Assembly (NCBI RefSeq): GCF_014174395.1
Contig: NZ_JABEQD010000001.1
Coordinates: 496,001 to 560,000 of the forward strand
Reading direction: 5' to 3'
Length of the DNA: 64,000 bases
Source: Gluconacetobacter aggeris
GTDB taxonomy: Bacteria; Pseudomonadota; Alphaproteobacteria; Acetobacterales; Acetobacteraceae
Shown here: positions 8,073-15,273 of the stretch, one piece after another
Numbering within the stretch: position 1 is the stretch's first letter
Layout: every line of letters starts with the position of its first letter
Program-made: the position numbers and the translations under genes
The notes under the pieces: model-generated
What the model was told of the DNA's origin: nothing
Seen by the model: only the letters and a program-made list of their open reading frames with translations
The model's database searches: none

Positions 8073-8549
8073 TCAGAACCATTCTTTCTGATGGGCAACG
8101 TACGTCTCGTAGAAATCCTGATCGGACTTCGAGATGTAAATAATGCCCTCGATAAAGGCGATCAGCCAGATAACCGCACCGGGTATCCCAAAAAAGATAA
8201 AGCCGAACATCGTAACAAGAAGCATTACGATACCGGCCTTGTTGTACCCCAGATAGAATTTATGGATACCGAACCCGCCCAGAAAAAACGCCAGCAGACC
8301 CGCAACGACCTTCGACTTTTCCCCTGACGCGCTGATCTCTATATTGATGCCGCCCATTGGCGGATCAGGCATGACGAATATCGAGAGCGCCTCGCCATTG
8401 CTCTGGTCGAAATCGACTTTCGCGCCTTTCTTCAGGGAAGAAAAATCGGATCTTACGCTCGTTCCCTTGAATGTGTACCGATTATTATCGTCCCCGCTGA
8501 TCAATCCTTCTCCATTCCTGGGGTCATAATCGAGAACGGTTCCGCGCAT
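8073..8549 (-). CDS. TM2-domain membrane protein with cold-shock-like N terminus
   Basis: 158 residues. Residues 1-60 (MRGTVLDYDPRNGEGLISGDD...) resemble a cold-shock/OB-fold strand pattern with the NGEG turn. Residues about 75-140 form a TM2 domain: KSKVVAGLLAFFLGGFGIHKFYLG followed by a second membrane hairpin FIFFGIPGAVIWLIAFIEGI. Its base composition reads visibly lower in GC than the flanking genes, suggesting recent acquisition. Function of this fusion is unknown. It converges with pqqE. Confidence 0.75.
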   Translation of the reverse strand: MRGTVLDYDPRNGEGLISGDDNNRYTFKGTSVRSDFSSLKKGAKVDFDQSNGEALSIFVMPDPPMGGINIEISASGEKSKVVAGLLAFFLGGFGIHKFYLGYNKAGIVMLLVTMFGFIFFGIPGAVIWLIAFIEGIIYISKSDQDFYETYVAHQKEWF

Positions 8550-8610
8550 CTTGTCCCACCCGCAAATCCTGTGCCGCCTCCGTCAACCTAGAGATCCGGG
8601 ATAATTTTCG

Positions 8611-10050
8611 TCAATTCGAAACACCCGGTGCCTTTCCCGCCCCCCGTCCGGCCAGCCGTACCGGCAGCAGGCGGGTTGTCAGCAGCAGCACGGCATGCAG
8701 TACGCACAACAGACCGAGCCCCATGACAAAGACCCGCGAGGTCATGAAGGGGCTGGCGGATGCCTGTCCGCCCAGGGCCATCGCGCACAGCGTCGTCCAG
8801 ATCGGCCCTCCCAGCCTCTGCACGATATTCAGCGCCGTCGTCGCCACCGGCAGTTCCTCCCGCTTCACCGCGGCATATCCCGCGCTCATCGACGGAATGC
8901 CGATCGCGCCCATCCCGGCCCCCCGCAGAAACAGCGCGCCGGCCAGGATTGAAAAAGCGAGACCGTGCTGGGCAAGAAACACAAGCAGCAGAGTACCCGC
9001 AAACGCCGCCAGCGCACCGCAATTCGTCAGTTTGCGGATACCGAACCGGTCCGTGAGCCGCCCCATCAGCGGATAGGCGCACATCATGCCCAGCCCCATC
9101 GGCGTCATCAGCCAGCCAACCCGGTCGGGCGACAGGCCACATCCATGGATCAGCCAGACCGGCACGAGCATCTGCCCCGCGAACAGGGCGCCGTTCAGCA
9201 GGAACAGGGTGATCACCGAAGCGGAAAAGACCCGCCCCCCGAACAGCCGCAGGTCGATCAGGGCCCCATCACCCTTCCGATGCGCCCACGCGCCATACAG
9301 CGCGAAGAGCAACAGCCCACAGCAGGCCAGCGCGCCGCCCATGCGCTGGCCAAGACGATCGATGCCATAAAGAAAGAACACAAGAGCCGGCGAAAGCAGC
9401 GCCAGACCGGTCAGGTCGAGCACGCGCGGGCGCGTCTGCTGCCTGTCATCGGGCAGGAAATGCCACGCGAGTACAAAAGCCAGGAGGCCGACCGGCAGGT
9501 TGAAGAGAAAGATCCAACGCCAGGAGGCAAATGTCAGAATCCCGCCCGCGACGACCGGCCCCAGAAGCGGCGCCAGCAGGACCGGCATCACCACCATGCT
9601 GGCCACGCGCGGCATATGCCGGCCGGCGGCGCGCGCGACCAGCATCTGCGCCATGGGCGCCAGCAGGCCGCCCGCCATGCCCTGCAACACGCGAAAACCG
9701 ATCAGCGATGGTGCCGACCATGCCAGTCCGCACAGGCCCGATGCCAGGGTGAATGCGGCGAAACACCACAGATACAGCGCCCTGGCACCGATGCGATCGA
9801 CCAGCCAGCCATTGAGCGGCAATGTGAGCGCCAGCGCCAGGAGATACCCGCTCATGATCCACTGGATGGTCGGAAACGTCGCATGCAGCGTGCCCGCCAG
9901 CCCCGGCAGCGAGACGTTCACGATCGTGGCGTCGAGCTGCGACATGAACGAACCGATGGCCGCGACACTGGCAATTTTCCAGATGCCGGGCGGCAGGCGG
10001 TCGCTTTCCCCCGGCGAGGCGGGCGCGTCCGTCTCCGGGACGCGGCTCAT
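8611..10050 (-). CDS. DHA2-type MFS drug/metabolite efflux transporter
   Basis: 479 residues with many membrane helices, of the EmrB/QacA (DHA2) class. The first helix carries SQLDATIVNVSLPGLA, the DHA2 family signature, followed by QWIMSGYLLALALTLPLNGWLVDRIGAR, the motif A region. The gene follows the isochorismatase-family gene by 34 bases on the same strand; both are divergent from tetR and probably repressed by it. Substrate unknown; a small aromatic toxicant is a fair guess from the hydrolase and regulator context. Confidence 0.86.
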   Translation of the reverse strand: MSRVPETDAPASPGESDRLPPGIWKIASVAAIGSFMSQLDATIVNVSLPGLAGTLHATFPTIQWIMSGYLLALALTLPLNGWLVDRIGARALYLWCFAAFTLASGLCGLAWSAPSLIGFRVLQGMAGGLLAPMAQMLVARAAGRHMPRVASMVVMPVLLAPLLGPVVAGGILTFASWRWIFLFNLPVGLLAFVLAWHFLPDDRQQTRPRVLDLTGLALLSPALVFFLYGIDRLGQRMGGALACCGLLLFALYGAWAHRKGDGALIDLRLFGGRVFSASVITLFLLNGALFAGQMLVPVWLIHGCGLSPDRVGWLMTPMGLGMMCAYPLMGRLTDRFGIRKLTNCGALAAFAGTLLLVFLAQHGLAFSILAGALFLRGAGMGAIGIPSMSAGYAAVKREELPVATTALNIVQRLGGPIWTTLCAMALGGQASASPFMTSRVFVMGLGLLCVLHAVLLLTTRLLPVRLAGRGAGKAPGVSN

Positions 10051-10084
10051 GCTGAAAAGCCGGGGCTGGACATGCGGCGGCGGT

Positions 10085-10654
10085 TCAGGCCGTCAGTTCG
10101 ACGGCATCGGTGGCCGTCACCCGGCCGAGCATCGGAAAGATATGGTCGAAGGCAAAACGATGCATCTCCACCGACAGGCCGGACGTCGCGTCCTCCGCCA
10201 CCACCACCGCATAACCATGCTCATGCGCCGCCCGGGCGGTGGATTCCACGCCCATATTGGTCGCAATCCCGCCGAGTACGATCGTCGTGATACCGCGCCG
10301 GCGCAGTTGCAGGTCCAGATCCGTGCCGTAGAAGGCGCCCCATTGGCGCTTCGTGACCATCAGGTCGCCCGGTTCGGCCAGACCGTCCACCAGTTCGGTC
10401 CAATCCTCGGCAAAGCCACCCGGCGGCGGGGAAAACGGCCGATCGACCGGTGTACGTAGCGCATCGGCGAAATCGGGCGCGAAGGCGACATTGACCAGCA
10501 CCACCGGCGCACCGGCCGCACGGAAACGACCAGCCAGGCGCCTGCCGCGCGCCACCACGTCGTCCCCCGCGTAAGGCGCCAGGGCGCGGCCGACGATGCC
10601 TTTCTGGAGGTCGATCAACACCAGGGCGGTCCGGGAAGCGGGAAGGGATATCAT
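10085..10654 (-). CDS. Isochorismatase-family hydrolase
   Basis: 189 residues starting MISLPASRTALVLIDLQKG. The catalytic Asp (LIDLQ) and Lys (TKRQWGAFYGTD) are present. The position of the nucleophilic Cys of amidase-type members reads TNMGVEST, so Cys is replaced by Gly, as in EntB/PhzD-type isochorismatases, which hydrolyse a vinyl ether instead of an amide. The longer frame from 10753 would run into the operator region and is not used. The gene is followed by the MFS exporter and is divergent from tetR. Confidence 0.8.
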   Translation of the reverse strand: MISLPASRTALVLIDLQKGIVGRALAPYAGDDVVARGRRLAGRFRAAGAPVVLVNVAFAPDFADALRTPVDRPFSPPPGGFAEDWTELVDGLAEPGDLMVTKRQWGAFYGTDLDLQLRRRGITTIVLGGIATNMGVESTARAAHEHGYAVVVAEDATSGLSVEMHRFAFDHIFPMLGRVTATDAVELTA

Positions 10655-10727
10655 GATGCGGCTCCGATATCGTTGCGCTCGTTCCCCTCCCCGGCGCGTT
10701 GCCGGCTCGGGCGGGAGTCGGTAGAAT

Positions 10728-10743
10728 TTGAGGATAAACTCAA
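10728..10743. promoter_or_regulatory. TetR operator 1
   Basis: TTGAG-GATAAA-CTCAA, a dyad with 5-bp arms and a 6-base centre. It includes the -35 of the tetR promoter (TTGAGG, 10728-10733) and lies upstream of the divergent isochorismatase start at 10654. Confidence 0.75.
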
Positions 10744-10756
10744 GCAGAGGCATTAT
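10728..10756 (+). promoter_or_regulatory. Sigma-70-type promoter of tetR
   Basis: -35 TTGAGG (10728-10733), 17-base spacer, -10 CATTAT (10751-10756). The expected start of transcription is at 10762-10764, which is the tetR ATG itself, predicting a leaderless message. Confidence 0.6.
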
Positions 10757-10772
10757 TTGAGCATGTGCTCAA
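10757..10772. promoter_or_regulatory. TetR operator 2, over the tetR start codon
   Basis: TTGAG-CATGTG-CTCAA, the same arms and spacing as operator 1, centred 29 bp away. The ATG of tetR (10763) lies in its centre. It is also symmetric over two more positions (TTGAGCA/TGCTCAA). Confidence 0.78.
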
Positions 10773-11392
10773 CTTCGTCAAGGACCCATCGCACCGCGTT
10801 GCAGCCCCAGCGCGCGGTCGGCCGCCAGCGGGTGGCGGACCTGCTGGCAGCGGCATCCGACCTGATCGCCGAACACGGATACGAGGCAACGACCATGGCC
10901 GCGATCGCGAAACGGGCGGGCGCCCGGATCGGGTCGCTCTATCGCTTTTTCCCGAACAAGGAGGCGATCGCCGATACCCTGCTGCACCAGCATCTCGACA
11001 TACTGCGCGCAGCATATGACGCGCTCGGCCAGCGCGCGGCCGGCGCCACGCCCGAGGAACTGGCCGATCTCCTGATCGATCTGCTGACCACGCTCTACCC
11101 GCGCGTGAAATCGCTTCCCGCCCTGATGGATGTCCGCACCGACCGGACCGAACTCAGCCGGCAGTCGCGGACCAAGGCGCTGGCCGGCATTTCCGCCGCG
11201 CTGGTCGCCTGCGCGCCGAAGCTGGACCGGCAGGAGGCCGACGATATCGCGACCGTCGTGCTCAACAACATGAAGACGATGCTGGGCATGGTCCGGAAGA
11301 CCGTGCCGACATCGCCGGGCGCGCCGGCCGAACTGCGCCTGATGAACCGGCTCTACCTCGCAGCCCGATTGACGCCGTTGCGGTCGGGATAA
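10763..11392 (+). CDS. TetR-family repressor
   Basis: 209 residues. The N-terminal helix-turn-helix is canonical: VADLLAAASDLIAEHGYEATTMAAIAKRAG then GSLYRFFPNKEAIADTL. The rest is an all-helical ligand domain. I use the ATG at 10763, seven bases after the -10; the next in-frame upstream ATG would put the whole operator region inside the gene. Two identical-type dyads flank and cover the start, so autorepression plus control of the divergent hydrolase-efflux pair is likely. The last 40 bases overlap the 3' end of the convergent beta-lactamase-like gene. Confidence 0.85.
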   Translation: MCSTSSRTHRTALQPQRAVGRQRVADLLAAASDLIAEHGYEATTMAAIAKRAGARIGSLYRFFPNKEAIADTLLHQHLDILRAAYDALGQRAAGATPEELADLLIDLLTTLYPRVKSLPALMDVRTDRTELSRQSRTKALAGISAALVACAPKLDRQEADDIATVVLNNMKTMLGMVRKTVPTSPGAPAELRLMNRLYLAARLTPLRSG

Positions 11393-12309
11393 GGCGCGGC
11401 CCGGCGATGATAGGCCGCGAAGACGGTCTCCGAAATGGCGTTCAGCACCTTGATGCCCGCCGCTTCGTCAGGCAGGTCGCGGCTCAGCTCCACCAGGATA
11501 TAGTGCGCCCCGTTCGGCAGGAAGACGATCGCGGCATCGTTGCGCACGCCATGGACCCACCCGGTCTTGTGGGCCACCGGCGTGCCTGCGGGCAGGCCGG
11601 GCGGGATGATGTCGTTGAAGGTCTGGCCGAGCATGACGCCGATCATCTCCCGGCTCTCGGCAGGGCCGACGATGGCACCATGGTCGAGCTTCTGCAGGAA
11701 CCCACCCAGCCCGCGCGCGGTGACCCGATTGCGAATCCCCTCCGCGTCGGCATCGAAATCCTCGATCATGCGGCCGAAGACAATGCCCTCCAGCCCCTGC
11801 CGCGCGACGACGGCACGGATCGGCATCACCCCCAGCCGCTCGATCATCAGATTGGTGGCGAGGTTGCTGCTGTACTGGATCATCACCCGCAGCAGTTCGG
11901 TCACGGTGACGGGCCTGCCGGCCTGGGCATAAAGCGGATCGTAGGAATCCTCCTTCTGGTCCAGCGAAAAGCTGCGCGTACCGACCAGCGAATGGAAGCG
12001 GTTATGGACGGTAACCGCTTCGTCCGGCTTCAGCGTACCGTCGCGGAAGGCAGCATAGGCGGCATCGAGGACAAGGAGCTTGATGGTGCTGGCGGCATTG
12101 ATGGGTTCGTCACAGCGCAGGCACACATCCGGCGCCTGCCCCGACGGCGCGGCATAGACGGCAAATGTCCCCGGCTGACCCGCCGCAATCCGCGCGACCG
12201 AATCCGCCAGAGCCTCCGCGCCGGCCGGCCGGGCCGCCGCGACCAGAAAAGCCAGCGCGCACAGGGCGGCGCCACCGCATGTCAGAAAACGCATTCCGGA
12301 TAGCGGCAT
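11353..12309 (-). CDS. Class A beta-lactamase-like exported serine hydrolase
   Basis: 318 residues with a Sec signal peptide (hydrophobic residues 8-26, cleavage near AGAEA). Penicillin-binding-fold motifs: S74-T-I-K77 (nucleophile and general base), S147-S148-N149 (SDN position, here SSN), and K248-T-G250 in HKTGW. The omega-loop ExxLN of classic class A enzymes is not evident, so hydrolysis of beta-lactams is uncertain. The start at 12307-12309 has GGAG 7 bases upstream. A promoter at 12352-12380 and a LysR-type box centred 63 bp before the predicted transcription start place it in the LysR regulon of this locus. Confidence 0.8.
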   Translation of the reverse strand: MPLSGMRFLTCGGAALCALAFLVAAARPAGAEALADSVARIAAGQPGTFAVYAAPSGQAPDVCLRCDEPINAASTIKLLVLDAAYAAFRDGTLKPDEAVTVHNRFHSLVGTRSFSLDQKEDSYDPLYAQAGRPVTVTELLRVMIQYSSNLATNLMIERLGVMPIRAVVARQGLEGIVFGRMIEDFDADAEGIRNRVTARGLGGFLQKLDHGAIVGPAESREMIGVMLGQTFNDIIPPGLPAGTPVAHKTGWVHGVRNDAAIVFLPNGAHYILVELSRDLPDEAAGIKVLNAISETVFAAYHRRAAPYPDRNGVNRAAR

Positions 12310-12351
12310 GCTCGATCTCCTCGCCGGCAAATTCGCCTCGTTATGAAAAGG

Positions 12352-12380
12352 TTATAATCTTCGTTTCCCTACCATACCAA
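12352..12380 (-). promoter_or_regulatory. Sigma-70-type promoter of the beta-lactamase-like gene
   Basis: On the minus strand, -35 TTGGTA (12375-12380), 17-base spacer, -10 TTATAA (12352-12357). Transcription would start near 12345, 36 bases before the start codon. Confidence 0.6.
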
Positions 12381-12400
12381 TTCATCGAGGTTCCTGCGGG

Positions 12401-12415
12401 TTAGCCTTGGGTTAT
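12401..12415. promoter_or_regulatory. LysR-type box (T-N11-A dyad) between the beta-lactamase-like and D-amino acid oxidase genes
   Basis: TTAGCC-TTG-GGTTAT, an interrupted palindrome with a T-N11-A core. The same arms recur at 15145 and 17028. Its centre lies about 63 bp upstream of the predicted beta-lactamase transcription start, the usual LysR recognition-site position. Confidence 0.6.
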
Positions 12416-12508
12416 GACCTGTGGAAAAATTTGGCCTTCCTAAGCGAGCCGCGATCGGCGAAGGAGGATGGAGCGGTCGATAAAGCAGCAGGGCGGTGCG
12501 GCGCGGTC

Positions 12509-13756
12509 ATGGATACAGGCAGGATTCTTTCGCGCCGAGGCGTGTTCGCAGGCGGAGCCGCCCTGGGCGCGGTCACGATGATGGCGGGCGAACGCGTGCT
12601 GCTGCCGCATGCCGCATCGGCGGGGGATGCCCTGGCCCCACAGCACCGGCCCCGGCTGGCATCGCTGCATCCGCGCGTGGATCAGATCACCGACATCAAG
12701 GTCTGTATCCGGCCGTTTCGCGCCGCCGGCCCAAGGCTGGATGTCGAGCGGATCGGAGACAGGACGATCTTCCATAATTACGGCCATGGCGGCAGCGGCT
12801 GGTCCCTGTCCTGGGGTTCGGCCAATCTGGTGGTCGGCAAGGTGGCGGCCACGCTGAATCGCAGGGTCGCCGTCATCGGCTGCGGCATCGTCGGGCTGAC
12901 GGCCGCGCTGACGGCGCAGCGCGCGGGCTTCGACGTGACGATCTATACGCGCGACCTGCTGCCGCACACACGCTCGGTCCGCGCCAACGGAAGCTGGACG
13001 CCGGATTCCCGGATCGCGCTGACCCAGACCGCCGGTCCCGCCTTCGCCGACCAGTGGGAGCAGATGGCGCGGTTTTCATGGGCCACCTACCGGACCTATC
13101 TCGGCCTGTCCGGCGCGCCGATCATGTTCCAGGATAATTACATCCTCTCGGACAAACCCTTCGACGACAAGCCGCCACCAGCCCCGCCCGCCGGCGCACC
13201 CGGAAGGATGCCGCGCGCAACGGAAGATTTCGCAACCTATGAAAGCAGGATCCGCGACATCGTCCCGGCGGTCGAGGATATTCCCGAAGCGGAAAACCCG
13301 TTCGCCGCGCCGCACGCGCGGCGCCAGTCGCTGATGATCTACAATTTCGGCGCCTATGGCCATCTGCTGCTGTCGGAGTTCCATCAGGCCGGCGGCCGCA
13401 TCGTCATCCGCGAATTCCACAGCCCGCAGGACCTGACATCGCTGCCGGAGAAGGTGATCATCAACTGCCCCGGCTACGCGGCGCGGGACTGGTGGCGCGA
13501 TGACAGCCTGATCCCCGTCCGGGGCCAGACGGCGTGGCTGCCGCCGCGCCCTGAGGCACCCTACGGCCTCGATTACCGGGGCGCGGCCCTGCTGTCGAAG
13601 ACCGACGGCGTGATGATCCAGGCCGTCGATCTCGACGGGCTGGGCGAGATGACGGGCGTGGGCAATTCCTTCGAACATCCCGACCCGACGGAGGCCGCAC
13701 GCGCCATCGGCATATTCGCCGACCTGTTCGCGCGCATGCCAATAGTGGGCGGATAA
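12509..13756 (+). CDS. Tat-exported D-amino acid oxidase-like FAD enzyme, circularly permuted
   Basis: 415 residues. A twin-arginine signal (SRRGVFAGG, residues 8-16) predicts folded export with FAD bound. The order of motifs is unusual: the RPFRAAGPRLDVE and HNYGHGGSGWSLSWG blocks (residues 68-103), which are C-terminal in ordinary D-amino acid oxidases, come before the Rossmann motif G124-x-G-x2-G (IGCGIVGL). The oxidase blocks VIINCPGYAARDW (316-328) and PVRGQ (336-340) follow. A cytochrome c gene lies 4 bases downstream, so it probably passes electrons to the respiratory chain instead of making peroxide. The start is the ATG before the Tat signal; a longer frame from 12407 is less likely. 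Confidence 0.82.
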   Translation: MDTGRILSRRGVFAGGAALGAVTMMAGERVLLPHAASAGDALAPQHRPRLASLHPRVDQITDIKVCIRPFRAAGPRLDVERIGDRTIFHNYGHGGSGWSLSWGSANLVVGKVAATLNRRVAVIGCGIVGLTAALTAQRAGFDVTIYTRDLLPHTRSVRANGSWTPDSRIALTQTAGPAFADQWEQMARFSWATYRTYLGLSGAPIMFQDNYILSDKPFDDKPPPAPPAGAPGRMPRATEDFATYESRIRDIVPAVEDIPEAENPFAAPHARRQSLMIYNFGAYGHLLLSEFHQAGGRIVIREFHSPQDLTSLPEKVIINCPGYAARDWWRDDSLIPVRGQTAWLPPRPEAPYGLDYRGAALLSKTDGVMIQAVDLDGLGEMTGVGNSFEHPDPTEAARAIGIFADLFARMPIVGG

Positions 13757-13760
13757 CCTG

Positions 13761-14171
13761 ATGATGCGGACCAAAGACATGATAACCCGCGGCATCGCCA
13801 CATGCGCGCTCGGCCTCGCCCTTCTGCCCGGCCCGGCCCCGGCACGGCCGCCTGCCGCCAGCACGGCCTGCACCGAACTGGCGCACGGCGCGGACCTCTA
13901 TCGCGCAGCCTGCGCGATGTGCCATGGCGCACATCTGGATGGGAATTTCCAAACCCCGGCACTGACCGGCCGCTTTGTCGCCAACTGGGCCGGCGCACCG
14001 GTCTCGGCGCTTGAGGCCTATGTCCATCGGGCCATGCCGCTGATGGCGCCGGGCACATTGTCGCCGGACGATACACGGGCGATCGTCGCGTTCCTGCTGG
14101 AGGCGAACAACCTCCCGCAGGGCAGGACCGTGCGCGTGGGGCCGAGGAAGGCGCTGGCCTGTCCATCGTAG
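13761..14171 (+). CDS. Periplasmic mono-heme cytochrome c
   Basis: 136 residues with a Sec signal peptide (ending APARP near residue 30) and one heme-binding site C51-A-M-C54-H55. A later HRAMPLMAPG segment provides candidate axial Met ligands. It begins 4 bases after the stop of the exported FAD enzyme, with ATGATG start codons, and almost certainly is its electron acceptor in the periplasm (inference from coupling). A half copy of the A/T-rich hairpin repeat lies just downstream. Confidence 0.88.
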   Translation: MMRTKDMITRGIATCALGLALLPGPAPARPPAASTACTELAHGADLYRAACAMCHGAHLDGNFQTPALTGRFVANWAGAPVSALEAYVHRAMPLMAPGTLSPDDTRAIVAFLLEANNLPQGRTVRVGPRKALACPS

Positions 14172-14191
14172 AGCCGGGTTTTATGTTCTCT

Positions 14192-14211
14192 TCTTTTTTT
14201 CAAAAAAGAAC
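14192..14211. repeat. Half copy of the hairpin-capped intergenic repeat
   Basis: TTCTTTTTT (14192-14200) and AAAAAAGAA (14203-14211) form the same A/T hairpin that closes one end of the four larger elements. The flank GAACAGAAACC also matches the copy ending at 16975. It lies between the cytochrome and lysR genes and may terminate transcription. Confidence 0.65.
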
Positions 14212-14241
14212 AGAAACCCACCCAAGGGAGTCCAGACCGCC

Positions 14242-15132
14242 ATGCGCCTGCGCCAGATCGAAGTCTTCTACGCGATCATGACGACGGGCTCGCTACGACG
14301 TGCCGCCGAAGTTCTGCATGTCTCGCAGCCAGCCGCGAGCAAGGTGCTGCGCTACGCCGAACAATCGCTGGGGTTTGCGCTGTTCGAGCGGGCAGGCGGC
14401 CGGCTGGTGCCGACGCGCGAGGCGCGGATCATGCTGCCGCATGTGAATGCCATTTTCGAAAAACTGTCGGACCTCAAACGCCTGACCGACAATCTGCGCT
14501 ATGCGCGCGACGGGCATTCGATCAGCATCGGCTGCGTGCCGAGCCTGGGGTTGAGCCTGGTGCCGCGCGTGGTGCAACGCTACCGCACCGACCACCCGGG
14601 CATGGAACTGACGATCGACGCGCTGCACGGCACCGAAATCGTGTCGCGTATCCTCAACCATGATCTCGACCTCGGGATCGTGTTCGGCGATTACACGCGC
14701 GACGGGCTGACCGCGCTGCATATCGCCGATATTCCGCTGCTGATGATCGACGGCCAGGGCGGGGAGGGTCCCGTCAACCTCGCCGCGATCGATCCGACGC
14801 GCTATATCGGCCTGAGCGAGAACGATCCCACGGCCCGCCTGCTCGACATGGCGCTGGACGAGGCAGGGATTCCGACCGCGGCGCCGGTGCGGGTACGCAC
14901 CCATTTCATGGCGGCCGAACTCGTGCGCCTCGGCGGGGGCTGCGCCATCGTGGACGCCCTGACCGCGCTGCATCACCCGGGCCTGCCCCGGCCGCGCCCG
15001 CTGTCTCCGCCGCTGAGCGTGACCTGCACCGTCCTCTTCCGTGCCGACCACGCGCTGTCGCATATCTCGCAGAGTATTCTTGCCTTGTTGCGGAGCGAAC
15101 TGGAAATCGATCTGGCCGCCCTGGCGGCATGA
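14242..15132 (+). CDS. LysR-family transcriptional regulator
   Basis: 296 residues. The N-terminal winged helix (RQIEVFYAIMTTGSLRRAAEVLHVSQPAASK) is typical of the LysR family and is followed by a periplasmic-binding-protein-like effector domain (residues about 90-290). Its ligand is unknown; the neighbourhood suggests a beta-lactam, a D-amino acid or a peptide. It lies in the middle of the locus, and three T-N11-A dyads with shared arms (12401, 15145, 17028) lie in front of the flanking transcription units, so I infer it controls all of them. No such dyad is visible upstream of its own start. Confidence 0.85.
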   Translation: MRLRQIEVFYAIMTTGSLRRAAEVLHVSQPAASKVLRYAEQSLGFALFERAGGRLVPTREARIMLPHVNAIFEKLSDLKRLTDNLRYARDGHSISIGCVPSLGLSLVPRVVQRYRTDHPGMELTIDALHGTEIVSRILNHDLDLGIVFGDYTRDGLTALHIADIPLLMIDGQGGEGPVNLAAIDPTRYIGLSENDPTARLLDMALDEAGIPTAAPVRVRTHFMAAELVRLGGGCAIVDALTALHHPGLPRPRPLSPPLSVTCTVLFRADHALSHISQSILALLRSELEIDLAALAA

Positions 15133-15144
15133 CGCGTCGGGGCG

Positions 15145-15159
15145 ATTACCCCAGGTTAA
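15145..15159. promoter_or_regulatory. LysR-type box (T-N11-A dyad) upstream of the class C-family hydrolase
   Basis: ATTACC-CCA-GGTTAA, the second copy of the dyad, 115-129 bases before the start of the serine hydrolase at 15274. Confidence 0.58.
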
Positions 15160-15273
15160 GGGAGACGTGCATCTGAGGAGGGGACGAGCCGAACGTTTCG
15201 TGCTCTTAATGGAACGATTTCCCTCGCGGCCCGTCCATCATCCGGGGCCGGAACTTCGCATTCAGGACCATCG

